This document shows positions 20,910 to 29,524 of a stretch of DNA of 64,000 bases, one piece after another (the first letter of the stretch is position 1; each line of letters starts with the position of its first letter). This stretch comes from CABZJG01 sp902512685 (GTDB lineage Bacteria > Pseudomonadota > Alphaproteobacteria > Rhodobacterales > Rhodobacteraceae): assembly GCA_051201605.1 (NCBI GenBank), contig CP179201.1:1364001-1428000 (forward strand), read 5' to 3'. The notes beneath the pieces were generated by a model that was given only the letters and a program-made list of their open reading frames with translations, ran no database searches and was not told the origin of the DNA. Position numbers and translations under genes: made by a program.

Positions 20910-22358
20910 ATGATTGACCTGAGACCTGTTGGATATGTAATCGGTATCTTGCTGGCCCTTTTGGGGGGCGCGATGGTGTTGCCTTTTCTTGTCGATTTGG
21001 CAGAGGGGCGGGGCCAATGGATGGTTTTTGCCCAAAGCGCAATCGTTACTGGACTGTTCGGCACGCTACTGGCCATTGCTTGTTCCAATGGAGTAAAAGA
21101 GGGCCTCACCATTCAGCAAACGTTTTTGCTTACCACTGGGGTTTGGCTGGCATTGCCCTTATTTGGGGCGTTGCCATTTGTTTTTGGGGCAACAGAGGCC
21201 CGTTATGTCGACGCATTTTTCGAAGCAATGTCGGGTCTGACAACAACCGGATCAACGGTGTTGAGCGGTTTAGAAAATCTGCCAAAGGGTTTGCTTTTAT
21301 GGCGCGGCATTCTGCAATGGCTGGGCGGTATCGGTATCATCGTTGTCGCCATGGTTTTCCTGCCTGAGTTAAGAGTAGGCGGAATGCAAATTTTCAAAGC
21401 AGAAGCTTTTGATACATTGGGAAAAATTTTACCTCGTGCGACCACCATTTCAATCCAGATATCCTTTATTTATGTCTCGATCACGATGGCCTGTGTCGTG
21501 GCCTATTTTGCAGTCGGCATGTCTGCTTTTGATGCCACGGTGCATGCAATGACCACGGTGGCTACGGGTGGGTTTTCAAATTATGATGCATCTTTCGCCG
21601 CCTTTCCGGCCGCCGTCGAGTATGTGGCTGTGGTGTTTATGATCCTCGCGGCTTTACCGTTTGTACGTTACGTTCAATTGCTGAACGGCAATCAAACGGC
21701 AGTCTTTAAAGATGCCCAAGTGCGCAGCTTTTTAACGGTGATTTTCGCATTGGTCGTTATGACAGCGCTAGTGCTTTTGAGCTTTGATCAATTAGAAAAA
21801 GAAACAGCGGTTCGCAAAGCCTTGTTTAATATTACTTCAATCATCAGTGGCACTGGCTATGCCAGCTCTGATTATATGCAGTGGGGTAGTTTTTTAGTTA
21901 CGTTGTTCTTTTTCATCGGATTGATAGGCGGCTGTGCTGGCTCTACGGCCTGCTCTGTTAAAATCTTTCGCTACCAATTGGTTTTTGCCTCGGTCAAAAC
22001 GCAATTAATGAAGATCAAATCACCAAATGGGGTGTTCGTGCCGCAATATGATGGCCGCGCGATCAATGATGAGGTGTTGAATTCGGTGATGTCATTTTTC
22101 ACTTTCTTTTTGGCAACACTTGGGGCGGTTGCAGTCTTATTGGGGATGACCGGATTGAATTTTATCACGTCGCTGTCTGCGGCGGCTTCGGCCTTGGCTA
22201 ATATTGGGCCGGGTCTTGGCGCGGAAATTGGACCAACCGGGAATTTTTCAGGTCTCAATGATACTGCAAAGTGGATTTTATCTGCCGCCATGCTGATTGG
22301 TCGTCTTGAACTGCTGGCAGTTTATGCTATTTTGACCGTACAGTTTTGGAGAGCATAA
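20910..22358 (+). CDS. trkH: TrkH-type potassium uptake protein
   Basis: Inner-membrane K+ translocating subunit; works with the NAD-binding TrkA (not here). 482 residues with about ten membrane spans. The four pore-loop repeats are all present: LTTTGST, TVATGGFSN, ISGTGYASS and ANIGPGLGAE, each with the filter glycine. Starts 58 nt after folE2 with a TTGACA-like element in the gap. Stop is 5 nt before the next gene, so co-transcription with the ThDP enzyme is likely though functionally unexplained. Confidence 0.95.
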   Translation: MIDLRPVGYVIGILLALLGGAMVLPFLVDLAEGRGQWMVFAQSAIVTGLFGTLLAIACSNGVKEGLTIQQTFLLTTGVWLALPLFGALPFVFGATEARYVDAFFEAMSGLTTTGSTVLSGLENLPKGLLLWRGILQWLGGIGIIVVAMVFLPELRVGGMQIFKAEAFDTLGKILPRATTISIQISFIYVSITMACVVAYFAVGMSAFDATVHAMTTVATGGFSNYDASFAAFPAAVEYVAVVFMILAALPFVRYVQLLNGNQTAVFKDAQVRSFLTVIFALVVMTALVLLSFDQLEKETAVRKALFNITSIISGTGYASSDYMQWGSFLVTLFFFIGLIGGCAGSTACSVKIFRYQLVFASVKTQLMKIKSPNGVFVPQYDGRAINDEVLNSVMSFFTFFLATLGAVAVLLGMTGLNFITSLSAAASALANIGPGLGAEIGPTGNFSGLNDTAKWILSAAMLIGRLELLAVYAILTVQFWRA

Positions 22359-22362
22359 AGAG

Positions 22363-23937
22363 ATGAAAAGACCATTAGGCGCGCAGATTTCCCATTACCT
22401 TAAAAGTCATGATGTCGAGATAATTTTTGGCATCCCGGGCGTGCATAATCAGGAAATGTATCGGGGCATTGAGGAAGCAGGGATACGACATGTGCTCGCA
22501 CGTCACGAACAGGGCGCGGGATTTATGGCCGATGGGTATGCACGCGCAAGCGGCAAACCTGGTGTGGCCTATGTCATCACTGGGCCGGGGCTTTGTAATA
22601 TCATGACGCCCATGGGACAGGCCTATTCGGATAGCGTATCAATGCTGGTGTTATCCTCATGCTTGGATGAAACTTCAGCCCGGCGCGGTCAGTTGCACCA
22701 GATGCTGGATCAGGCTGCAGCGGCCCGCACGGTATGCGATTGGTCCGAACCGGCCCACAGTGCGGCGGCGGCCTATACAATGATTGACCGTGCCTTTGAA
22801 GAATTTGCGACCCAAAGATCACGGCCAAAACACATTCAAGTCCCGATGGCGCAACTGGAAGCAATCGCTGAACCCGGGCCAGTGCGACATGCGCCGGCGC
22901 AGCCTGTAAAAACTGAGGGTGCGGCCCTTTCGGCTGTTGCAAAATTGGTTCAAAAGGCCTGCAGGCCGCTTTTTATCTTTGGCGGGGGGGCGAGCGGCGC
23001 GAATGTTATGCCCTTACTTGCAAAAACTGGTGCTGCGGCAATTTGCACCTTTGCTGGGCGAGGCTTAGTGGCTGCAGATTACCCTCTTTACCTCGGAGCC
23101 TGTCTTGCCAGACCAAGTTCAGCGGACATAATTGGAACAGCAGATTTGGTTGTCGTCATTGGCAGCGAATTGGCAGAGGTTGATATGTGGCGCGCCCAAT
23201 TGGGTCATCAAGCTAGTTTGGTTCGAATTGATATTGATCCGCAGGTGCTTTCCGATTCGCAAGGCGCAGATATCCGCATCTTGATGTCAGCGGAGAATTT
23301 CGCTGAGCGACTAAATGCGCTGCTAGACGCAGGGGATAAACACACTGATTGGCAGCCGGATGAAGTCAGACAAGCAAGGAAAAAGTGGACGGCCGAGGCA
23401 GATGCCGAGTTTCCAGGTATTTTGCCAGTTTGCCGAGCCCTACAACAGGTCATGCCGGAGCAGGCAATGATTTATTCCGATATGACCCAATTTGCCTATT
23501 TGGCAAAAGAGTTATGGGATATGCCGCGCGCGGCCCATTGGCATCATCCTTCGGGTTTTGGCACTTTGGGCTATGCATTGCCGGCTGCAATTGGCGGCGC
23601 TGTGGCGCGTAAGGATTTGCCCACTGCTGCCGTAGCTGGCGATTACGGGTTTCAATACACGCTGCCCGAATTGGGGGTTGCGGTTGAATTAGGTTTAAGT
23701 CTGCCGATCCTTCTGTGGGACAACACCAAGCTGAAAGCCATCGAAGATAGTATGGTTGCCGCCCAGATCGCGCCAAACGCCGTTCAAGCGCTGAATCCTG
23801 ATTTTTGCGGAGTGGCAATTGCCTACGGCGCTGCTGCGTGCCGTCCGCAAACACTGACTGAATTGCAATCAGCCCTGATCAAGGCGTTTGAAGAACCTCG
23901 ACCAACGGTTATTCATATGACTGCTGAACTTGGGTGA
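22363..23937 (+). CDS. Thiamine-diphosphate-dependent decarboxylase/synthase
   Basis: 524 residues, three-domain ThDP enzyme of the acetolactate synthase superfamily. The PYR domain has the catalytic glutamate in RHEQGAGFMADGYAR; the middle domain has FIFGGGASGAN and VVIGSELAEVDMW; the PP domain has GDYGFQYTLPELG and WDNTKLKAIEDS, where the usual GDG is GDY. The closest match by eye is the 5-guanidino-2-oxopentanoate decarboxylase (AruI) group of arginine transamination; acetolactate synthase proper is less likely because no small subunit follows. AGAG precedes ATG 22363. A G7 run near 22984 is in frame. Substrate uncertain. Confidence 0.75.
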   Translation: MKRPLGAQISHYLKSHDVEIIFGIPGVHNQEMYRGIEEAGIRHVLARHEQGAGFMADGYARASGKPGVAYVITGPGLCNIMTPMGQAYSDSVSMLVLSSCLDETSARRGQLHQMLDQAAAARTVCDWSEPAHSAAAAYTMIDRAFEEFATQRSRPKHIQVPMAQLEAIAEPGPVRHAPAQPVKTEGAALSAVAKLVQKACRPLFIFGGGASGANVMPLLAKTGAAAICTFAGRGLVAADYPLYLGACLARPSSADIIGTADLVVVIGSELAEVDMWRAQLGHQASLVRIDIDPQVLSDSQGADIRILMSAENFAERLNALLDAGDKHTDWQPDEVRQARKKWTAEADAEFPGILPVCRALQQVMPEQAMIYSDMTQFAYLAKELWDMPRAAHWHHPSGFGTLGYALPAAIGGAVARKDLPTAAVAGDYGFQYTLPELGVAVELGLSLPILLWDNTKLKAIEDSMVAAQIAPNAVQALNPDFCGVAIAYGAAACRPQTLTELQSALIKAFEEPRPTVIHMTAELG

Positions 23938-23946
23938 TTGCTAAGT

Positions 23947-25695
23947 TTAATCTTTCCAGCAATTCACCAGAGCAGTGATTGACCGAGCGTGCTTTGCCAA
24001 AAGCACGTCTTCGATAGGGTTTTGGCCTGAATAAGTCTGGACAAAAATTCCTAGGCTCGCCAGTTGATCAATAATTTCTTGTGAGTTCAGAGCGAAATGA
24101 ACCTTCTTTGGAAGGCTTCGAGGGCCTGCCGATGAATCAAGCAATAAACCCGATACCGCCCCAGATTGGTTAAGGATCGGCCCGCCGACATCGCCCTTCA
24201 TGGTTGGTATCGATAGCCTTATAATGTCTTCACGCCCCTCTAATCCGCGCATCTCATCGGCTGTTCCTTTTGTGATGCTTGGGAGGTCGAGCCGCCCTTG
24301 ATATGAGTAGCCTGCTGAAATCACCGGATCATTTATACCAAGGGGCATACGTGCGAATTGGGCAACAGACAGGGGAACCAAACGGCCTTCGGGGGCTAAT
24401 ATTGCAAAGTCGGCCTCATTATCTGGGTTCAATATCTTTGCCTTGAAATTGGGCCGGATGGTGATCTCATCACATTGCTCAAGCGCGGCGGCGTCGGTTA
24501 TTACATATCCTTCATCCGTTGCAAAAATTCCTGATCGGGAAAATAAAGGCTGCCTTAATTCCAATCCGAATAGAGCATCTATTTCTTGTGTTTTTCCATC
24601 TGCGAGCGTTGGGTCTAAGGCGCCTGAGATTGTCTCGAAACTGTTCTTGATATTGCCTAGAAGTCGCTTGCGACGGATGTCATCAGCAACAGGCCAAACC
24701 AAGATGTAGCCTTTAATCTCTCCTTGGCTCAAAAATGCTTGGGCAAAGGATGTAATCTGGCTGTTCTGTCCAGAAATGGAAAAACTGTCATCCAATAGCT
24801 TTCTTGACCCATCAGGAGGTAGAAGGCTTAAAGTTTGAAGGGCTCGATATAGTGCCCGCAGTGCGGCTCGATCGCCCTTTTGCGAAATCACATAAGCCGC
24901 CTGAGGGCCGCCATCGGTTGCCTTAAAATGCGCAAGCGGAGGATCATAATGGGAAAACTCAAGCACACCCATTGGCAAATTAATAACAACACCAGTTTGT
25001 AGGTCTGTGATTTTCTCAATGCCCAACTCGGTCAGTATGTAGTGATATTGCATTATAAGAATGTTACGTTGCAAAGTGGAAAGTACACCTGTTGCCGGAA
25101 ACTGATTGGCATTTTGCCACTGTTTCATCGAGTTCCGAGTGCCTGTTCCAAACATGCCATCGATGGATGAGCTGTAATATCCCGCCCATTGCAATGCGCG
25201 CTGCAACTCTTTTTTTGCAGATCTGTCTAAAATGCTTTCAGATTTCCGTGCTTGGTCTAATGTTTCATCTTCTGAACGATCAATTGCACTTAGATCGTAT
25301 CCCTCGATTTTCTCAACGGTTTGAGAAAAGATATTTGTCGCGCCAGGGGTGTCCGTGCTTTCAGCTGTTTCGGGTCCAGAGGGCCAAATTTTCTGCCGAA
25401 AATTAACCCCTGTTGAGATAAAGCTATCAAATGGGATTTCCAAAGTATTGCGCAGGTTCTGATACTCTAACTCTATTTCATCCTGCGTAAAGGGGCCAAC
25501 GGCAATGGCATACCACCCAGAGCCAAGTGAAAAAGCATGCACATTCGGCAATCGCACTGCATATTTTCGCGCGCGATCTTCTGCTTCTAACAAACTGGGC
25601 TGGGCTTCAATTTGGACCCACAGGCTGTCGTCAGCAAGTAAGAAAGTCGGTAGTAAAATTGCTCCTACAATCACTGAAAAAATTTGACGCCACAT
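23947..25695 (-). CDS. SPOR / peptidoglycan-binding / trypsin-fold pseudoprotease
   Basis: Secreted 582-residue protein. A Sec signal (MWRQIFSVIVGAILLPTFLLA), a SPOR-like region (about residues 25-95, GSGWYAIAVGPF), a low-complexity linker, a peptidoglycan-binding type-1 domain (about 155-215, LQRALQWAGYYSSSIDGMFG) and a C-terminal trypsin-like fold (about 380-570). The protease triad is lost: the His region reads VITDAAAL instead of T/NAH, and the Ser region reads KGDVGGPIL (about residue 501) instead of GxSGGP; an Asp remains in ADFAIL. It is likely a wall-bound scaffold rather than an enzyme. Divergent from glyQ. Confidence 0.75.
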   Translation of the reverse strand: MWRQIFSVIVGAILLPTFLLADDSLWVQIEAQPSLLEAEDRARKYAVRLPNVHAFSLGSGWYAIAVGPFTQDEIELEYQNLRNTLEIPFDSFISTGVNFRQKIWPSGPETAESTDTPGATNIFSQTVEKIEGYDLSAIDRSEDETLDQARKSESILDRSAKKELQRALQWAGYYSSSIDGMFGTGTRNSMKQWQNANQFPATGVLSTLQRNILIMQYHYILTELGIEKITDLQTGVVINLPMGVLEFSHYDPPLAHFKATDGGPQAAYVISQKGDRAALRALYRALQTLSLLPPDGSRKLLDDSFSISGQNSQITSFAQAFLSQGEIKGYILVWPVADDIRRKRLLGNIKNSFETISGALDPTLADGKTQEIDALFGLELRQPLFSRSGIFATDEGYVITDAAALEQCDEITIRPNFKAKILNPDNEADFAILAPEGRLVPLSVAQFARMPLGINDPVISAGYSYQGRLDLPSITKGTADEMRGLEGREDIIRLSIPTMKGDVGGPILNQSGAVSGLLLDSSAGPRSLPKKVHFALNSQEIIDQLASLGIFVQTYSGQNPIEDVLLAKHARSITALVNCWKD

Positions 25696-25934
25696 AATAA
25701 CTCCAATTCATAACCTTTGTGGCTTGTCTGATTGCTTCAGAAGCCTAAGTACGCTGTTCTTTGTTGATATGTAGCGCCCAGCCAAAAACAATGCCAGAGT
25801 TACATGAAATTTCTCGGTGAATTTTGTTATTATTCTACTTCCAAAGCTCCGCAGAACAGTAGATTGATTGACCCTTGCCGCGGCTTTGCCTAAGTAGAGG
25901 CGAACAAAGCCGTCACAGACAGGGCATTAGATCA

Positions 25935-26858
25935 ATGACACCCACCAAGCCCACTTCTTTTCAAGATATTATTCTACGTCTCCAAGCTTATTGGTCGGCC
26001 AAAGGCTGCGCGATTATGCAGCCCTACGATATGGAGGTCGGGGCAGGTACCTTTCATCCTGCAACAACGCTGCGCTCGTTGGGATCGCGGCCTTGGGCAA
26101 CGGCTTATGTCCAGCCCTCGCGCCGGCCAACAGATGGCCGATATGGAGAAAACCCCAATCGCATGCAGCACTATTATCAGTATCAAGTGCTGATCAAGCC
26201 CAGCCCACCCGATTTACAAGAGCTATATCTTGGGTCTCTAGAGGCCATTGGAATTGATATGGCCCTGCACGACATTCGCTTTGTGGAAGATGATTGGGAA
26301 AGCCCGACCTTAGGCGCTTGGGGTCTTGGCTGGGAAGTATGGTGCGATGGTATGGAGGTGTCACAGTTTACGTATTTTCAGCAGGTCGGCGGCCATGACT
26401 GCCATCCAGTTTCAGGCGAGCTCACCTATGGTTTAGAGCGGTTGGCTATGTATGTTCTTGGTATTGACCATGTTATGGACATGCCATTCAATGATCCGCA
26501 AAACCCCATAGTTTTGACATATGCCGATGTATTCAAGCAAACCGAAGAAGAATATGCACGTTGGAATTTTGATGTGGCCGATACGGAAGTCTTGCTGCGT
26601 CATTTCGAAGATGCCGAAGCCGCCTGTGCAACCATATTGGCGCAGGAGCCGATCGATCCTAAAACCGGCAAACGCATCATCATGGCGCATCCGGCCTATG
26701 ATCAGTGTATTAAAGCCAGCCATCTTTTCAATCTATTGGATGCGCGTGGGGTTATTTCGGTGACCGAGCGACAAGCATATATAGGGCGTGTGCGTGCCTT
26801 GGCCAAACAATGTGCAGATGCCTTTGTGATGACTGAGGCCGGAGGATACAGCGCATGA
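25935..26858 (+). CDS. glyQ: Glycyl-tRNA synthetase alpha subunit
   Basis: Catalytic subunit of the bacterial alpha2-beta2 glycyl-tRNA synthetase, with GlyS. 307 residues. Class II motifs: FQDIILRLQAYWSAKGCAIMQPYDMEVGAGT split over the N-terminus, motif 2 near QPSRRPTDGRYGENPNR, and the glycine pocket WEVWCDGMEVSQFTYFQQ. ATG 25935 starts the conserved MTPTKPTSFQD; twenty upstream in-frame codons are not conserved. Overlaps the next gene by 4 nt. Confidence 0.97.
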   Translation: MTPTKPTSFQDIILRLQAYWSAKGCAIMQPYDMEVGAGTFHPATTLRSLGSRPWATAYVQPSRRPTDGRYGENPNRMQHYYQYQVLIKPSPPDLQELYLGSLEAIGIDMALHDIRFVEDDWESPTLGAWGLGWEVWCDGMEVSQFTYFQQVGGHDCHPVSGELTYGLERLAMYVLGIDHVMDMPFNDPQNPIVLTYADVFKQTEEEYARWNFDVADTEVLLRHFEDAEAACATILAQEPIDPKTGKRIIMAHPAYDQCIKASHLFNLLDARGVISVTERQAYIGRVRALAKQCADAFVMTEAGGYSA

Positions 26859-27382
26859 TGGGTAAATTTCTGGCGATCGTTCTTGTGGTCTGCGGCGTTA
26901 TTGCAGGTGGGGCAATGTATTACTTGCAAGTTTATGCTTATTATAGCGCCGTTGAGCCGAACGGCACGTCCGATGTGGTTTTAACACCTCTAGACGGCTC
27001 TGATGTCCAAGCGATTGGGTATAGCGACTTCACGGCAATAGACTCCAACAGTTCACCAATCCGCTACCGTGCGTGCTTTACTGCACAAAACACTGCAAAT
27101 GAGTTAAAGGCGTTATACATTACCATCATGGATGCAGAACCCCTGGTGGCGCCGGGGTGGTTTGATTGTTTTGATGCCGAAGAAATTGGCGCCGCAATAG
27201 AGGCACAAAACGCGATAAGTTTTCTATCCATTGAAAATGTATCCTATGGCATCGACCGAATTGTAAGTATACGCGACGATGGCCGTGGCTATGCATGGAA
27301 TAGGATCAATAAATGCGGTAAAATTGCCTTTGCCGGAAAGCCTGTGCCCCCAAACTGTCCTACACCGCCCGAAAGTAACTGA
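26855..27382 (+). CDS. Small membrane-anchored protein between glyQ and glyS (DUF6446 type)
   Basis: 175 residues: an N-terminal membrane anchor (FLAIVLVVCGVIAGGAMYYL) then a periplasmic domain with YSDFTAIDSNSSPIRYRACF, APGWFDCFDAEEIGAAIE and a C-terminal INKCGKIAFAGKPVPPNCP. Four conserved-looking cysteines could make disulfides. Rhodobacterales commonly carry a protein of this type at this place; function unknown. Its ATG overlaps the glyQ stop and its stop is 1 nt before glyS, so it is embedded in the synthetase operon. Confidence 0.8.
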   Translation: MMGKFLAIVLVVCGVIAGGAMYYLQVYAYYSAVEPNGTSDVVLTPLDGSDVQAIGYSDFTAIDSNSSPIRYRACFTAQNTANELKALYITIMDAEPLVAPGWFDCFDAEEIGAAIEAQNAISFLSIENVSYGIDRIVSIRDDGRGYAWNRINKCGKIAFAGKPVPPNCPTPPESN

Positions 27383-27383
27383 T

Positions 27384-29444
27384 ATGCCAGATCTTCTTAT
27401 TGAACTTTTCTCCGAAGAAATCCCGGCCCGTATGCAGACCCGTGCGGCGGAAGATTTAAAAACCAGAGTTACCAATGGTTTGGTTGAGGCGGGACTTACA
27501 TATTCAGGTGCTGCAGGGTTTTCGACACCGCGGCGTTTGACGCTTACTGTTCATGGCTTACCAGAAGAAAGCCCTTTGGTGCGCGAAGAGCGGAAAGGCC
27601 CCCGTGTCGATGCTCCAGAAAAAGCCATAGAGGGTTTTTTGCGCGGCACGGGTTTAAGCCGAGATCAACTGGCCATTAGAGATGAAAAAAAAGGGCAAGT
27701 GTATTTCGCCACCATCGAAACACCCGGCCGACCAACTGCTCAAATCGTCGGCGCCGTTCTGGAAAACGTTATTCGGAATTTTCCTTGGCCCAAGTCAATG
27801 CGCTGGGGCAGTGGTTCCTTGCGCTGGGTTCGGCCGCTGCATTCTATTCTTTGTTTTTTGAGTGATGAAAGTGGCGCGAAAATTGTTGATTTGGACATTG
27901 ACGGCATCCGAGCAGGCGACAGCACCTGCGGTCATAGGTTCCTGGACCCAAAGAGGTTCTCGGTTTCGAACTTTGAAGACTATGCAGCCAAACTGAAACA
28001 GTCATTTGTAATTCTTGATGCTGCCGAGCGTGCAGAAGTCATTTGGCAAGAGGCCAGCAATCAGGCGTTTGCATTAGGTCTAGAGTTTGTCGAGGATCGT
28101 GGTCTTTTGGCCGAAGTAGCAGGCTTGGTTGAGTGGCCAGTGGTGCTTTTGGGACGTATTGAAGAGCAGTTTCTTGATCTTCCCCCAGAGGTTTTGCAAG
28201 CCTCGATGAAAGAACATCAAAAGTTCTTTTCCCTGCGTAATCCTAAAACAGGCCGCATTGAATATTTCGCAACTGTCGCCAACAGAGAAACCGCAGACCA
28301 AGGCGCAACAATTTTGTCGGGCAACCAAAAGGTTCTCGCAGCACGCTTGGCGGATGCTAAGTTCTTCTGGGAAAATGACCTGCGTATTGCCAAATCCCAC
28401 GGTTTGACACTTTGGGCAGACAGCCTTGAAAATGTAACATTCCACAACAAGCTGGGTAGCCAGAAGCAGCGTGTCGATCGGATGGCCGGTTTGGCCCAAA
28501 GTTTAGCACCTTATGTGGGGGCAGATACAGATTTAGCTGCGCAAGCCGCGCAGGTGGTAAAGGCGGATCTGGCCTCGGAAATGGTCTATGAGTTTCCCGA
28601 GCTGCAAGGTCTTATGGGGCGGTATTATGCCAGTGCCGCTGGTTTGCCGGACGCAGTGGCGCAGGCTGTCCAAGCCCATTATTCGCCCCTTGGCCCATCA
28701 GACACTGTTCCTTCCGAGTCGGTTTCAGTTTCGGTCGCTTTGGCTGATAAAATAGATATGCTCGCCGGATTTTGGTCTATTGATGAAAAACCAACAGGCA
28801 GCAAAGATCCTTTTGCCCTGCGCCGCGCGGCCTTGGGTGTGATTAGGCTGCTTTTGGAAAACAAAATAACGATGCCATTGACAGAGGCATTTGCATTGAG
28901 CGGATCAAAAATCGATACCTCTGATTTACTTGGATTTTTCCATGACCGTCTAAAAGTGTTTTTGCGCGATCAAGGGCTGCGCCATGATGTTATTGATGCG
29001 TGTGTTTCCCTTGAGGGCAATGATGACTTGCTGCTTGTGGTCAATCGCGCGAAAGCGCTGTCTGAATTTCTTGCCTCAGAAGATGGAGGTAATTTAGTGC
29101 AGGGGTTCAAACGCGCCAATAATATTTTGGCGCAAGCCGAGGAAAAAGACGGTGTTGAATATTCTTATGGCGCGGATGTAAAATTTTCCCAAAGTGATGA
29201 AGAGCGGGAATTATTTGCATCTCTTGAGGTCCAGTCAAAGGTGATTAAATCAGCACTGAAGCAAGAAGATTTTTCCAAGGCGATGAGCGGGATGGCCGCT
29301 TTGAGGGCGCCGGTTGATGCCTTTTTCGAAGCTGTGCAAGTGAATACCGATAATGAGGTTGTACGGCGTAACCGGCTGAATTTACTAAATCTCATTCGCT
29401 CTACTTGTCGGGCCGTTGCGGATTTGACAAAGATAGAAGGCTAA
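27384..29444 (+). CDS. glyS: Glycyl-tRNA synthetase beta subunit
   Basis: tRNA-binding subunit of glycyl-tRNA synthetase, partner of GlyQ. 686 residues. Starts MPDLLIELFSEEIPARMQ, the family's invariant start; central MKEHQKFFSLRN and VLAARLADAKFFWEND, HD-like YEFPELQGLMGRYYA, and the C-terminal anticodon-binding helices ending DLTKIEG. ATG 27384 chosen for the conserved start; a longer in-frame start lies inside the preceding gene. Confidence 0.97.
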   Translation: MPDLLIELFSEEIPARMQTRAAEDLKTRVTNGLVEAGLTYSGAAGFSTPRRLTLTVHGLPEESPLVREERKGPRVDAPEKAIEGFLRGTGLSRDQLAIRDEKKGQVYFATIETPGRPTAQIVGAVLENVIRNFPWPKSMRWGSGSLRWVRPLHSILCFLSDESGAKIVDLDIDGIRAGDSTCGHRFLDPKRFSVSNFEDYAAKLKQSFVILDAAERAEVIWQEASNQAFALGLEFVEDRGLLAEVAGLVEWPVVLLGRIEEQFLDLPPEVLQASMKEHQKFFSLRNPKTGRIEYFATVANRETADQGATILSGNQKVLAARLADAKFFWENDLRIAKSHGLTLWADSLENVTFHNKLGSQKQRVDRMAGLAQSLAPYVGADTDLAAQAAQVVKADLASEMVYEFPELQGLMGRYYASAAGLPDAVAQAVQAHYSPLGPSDTVPSESVSVSVALADKIDMLAGFWSIDEKPTGSKDPFALRRAALGVIRLLLENKITMPLTEAFALSGSKIDTSDLLGFFHDRLKVFLRDQGLRHDVIDACVSLEGNDDLLLVVNRAKALSEFLASEDGGNLVQGFKRANNILAQAEEKDGVEYSYGADVKFSQSDEERELFASLEVQSKVIKSALKQEDFSKAMSGMAALRAPVDAFFEAVQVNTDNEVVRRNRLNLLNLIRSTCRAVADLTKIEG

Positions 29445-29524
29445 TCTTGCCATCTCAGGGGAAGCTTTTTCTTGCTTGCGCCGCTAATCACTTTATGCTG
29501 CGCTGAAGAAAGAAGGATGCTGCA

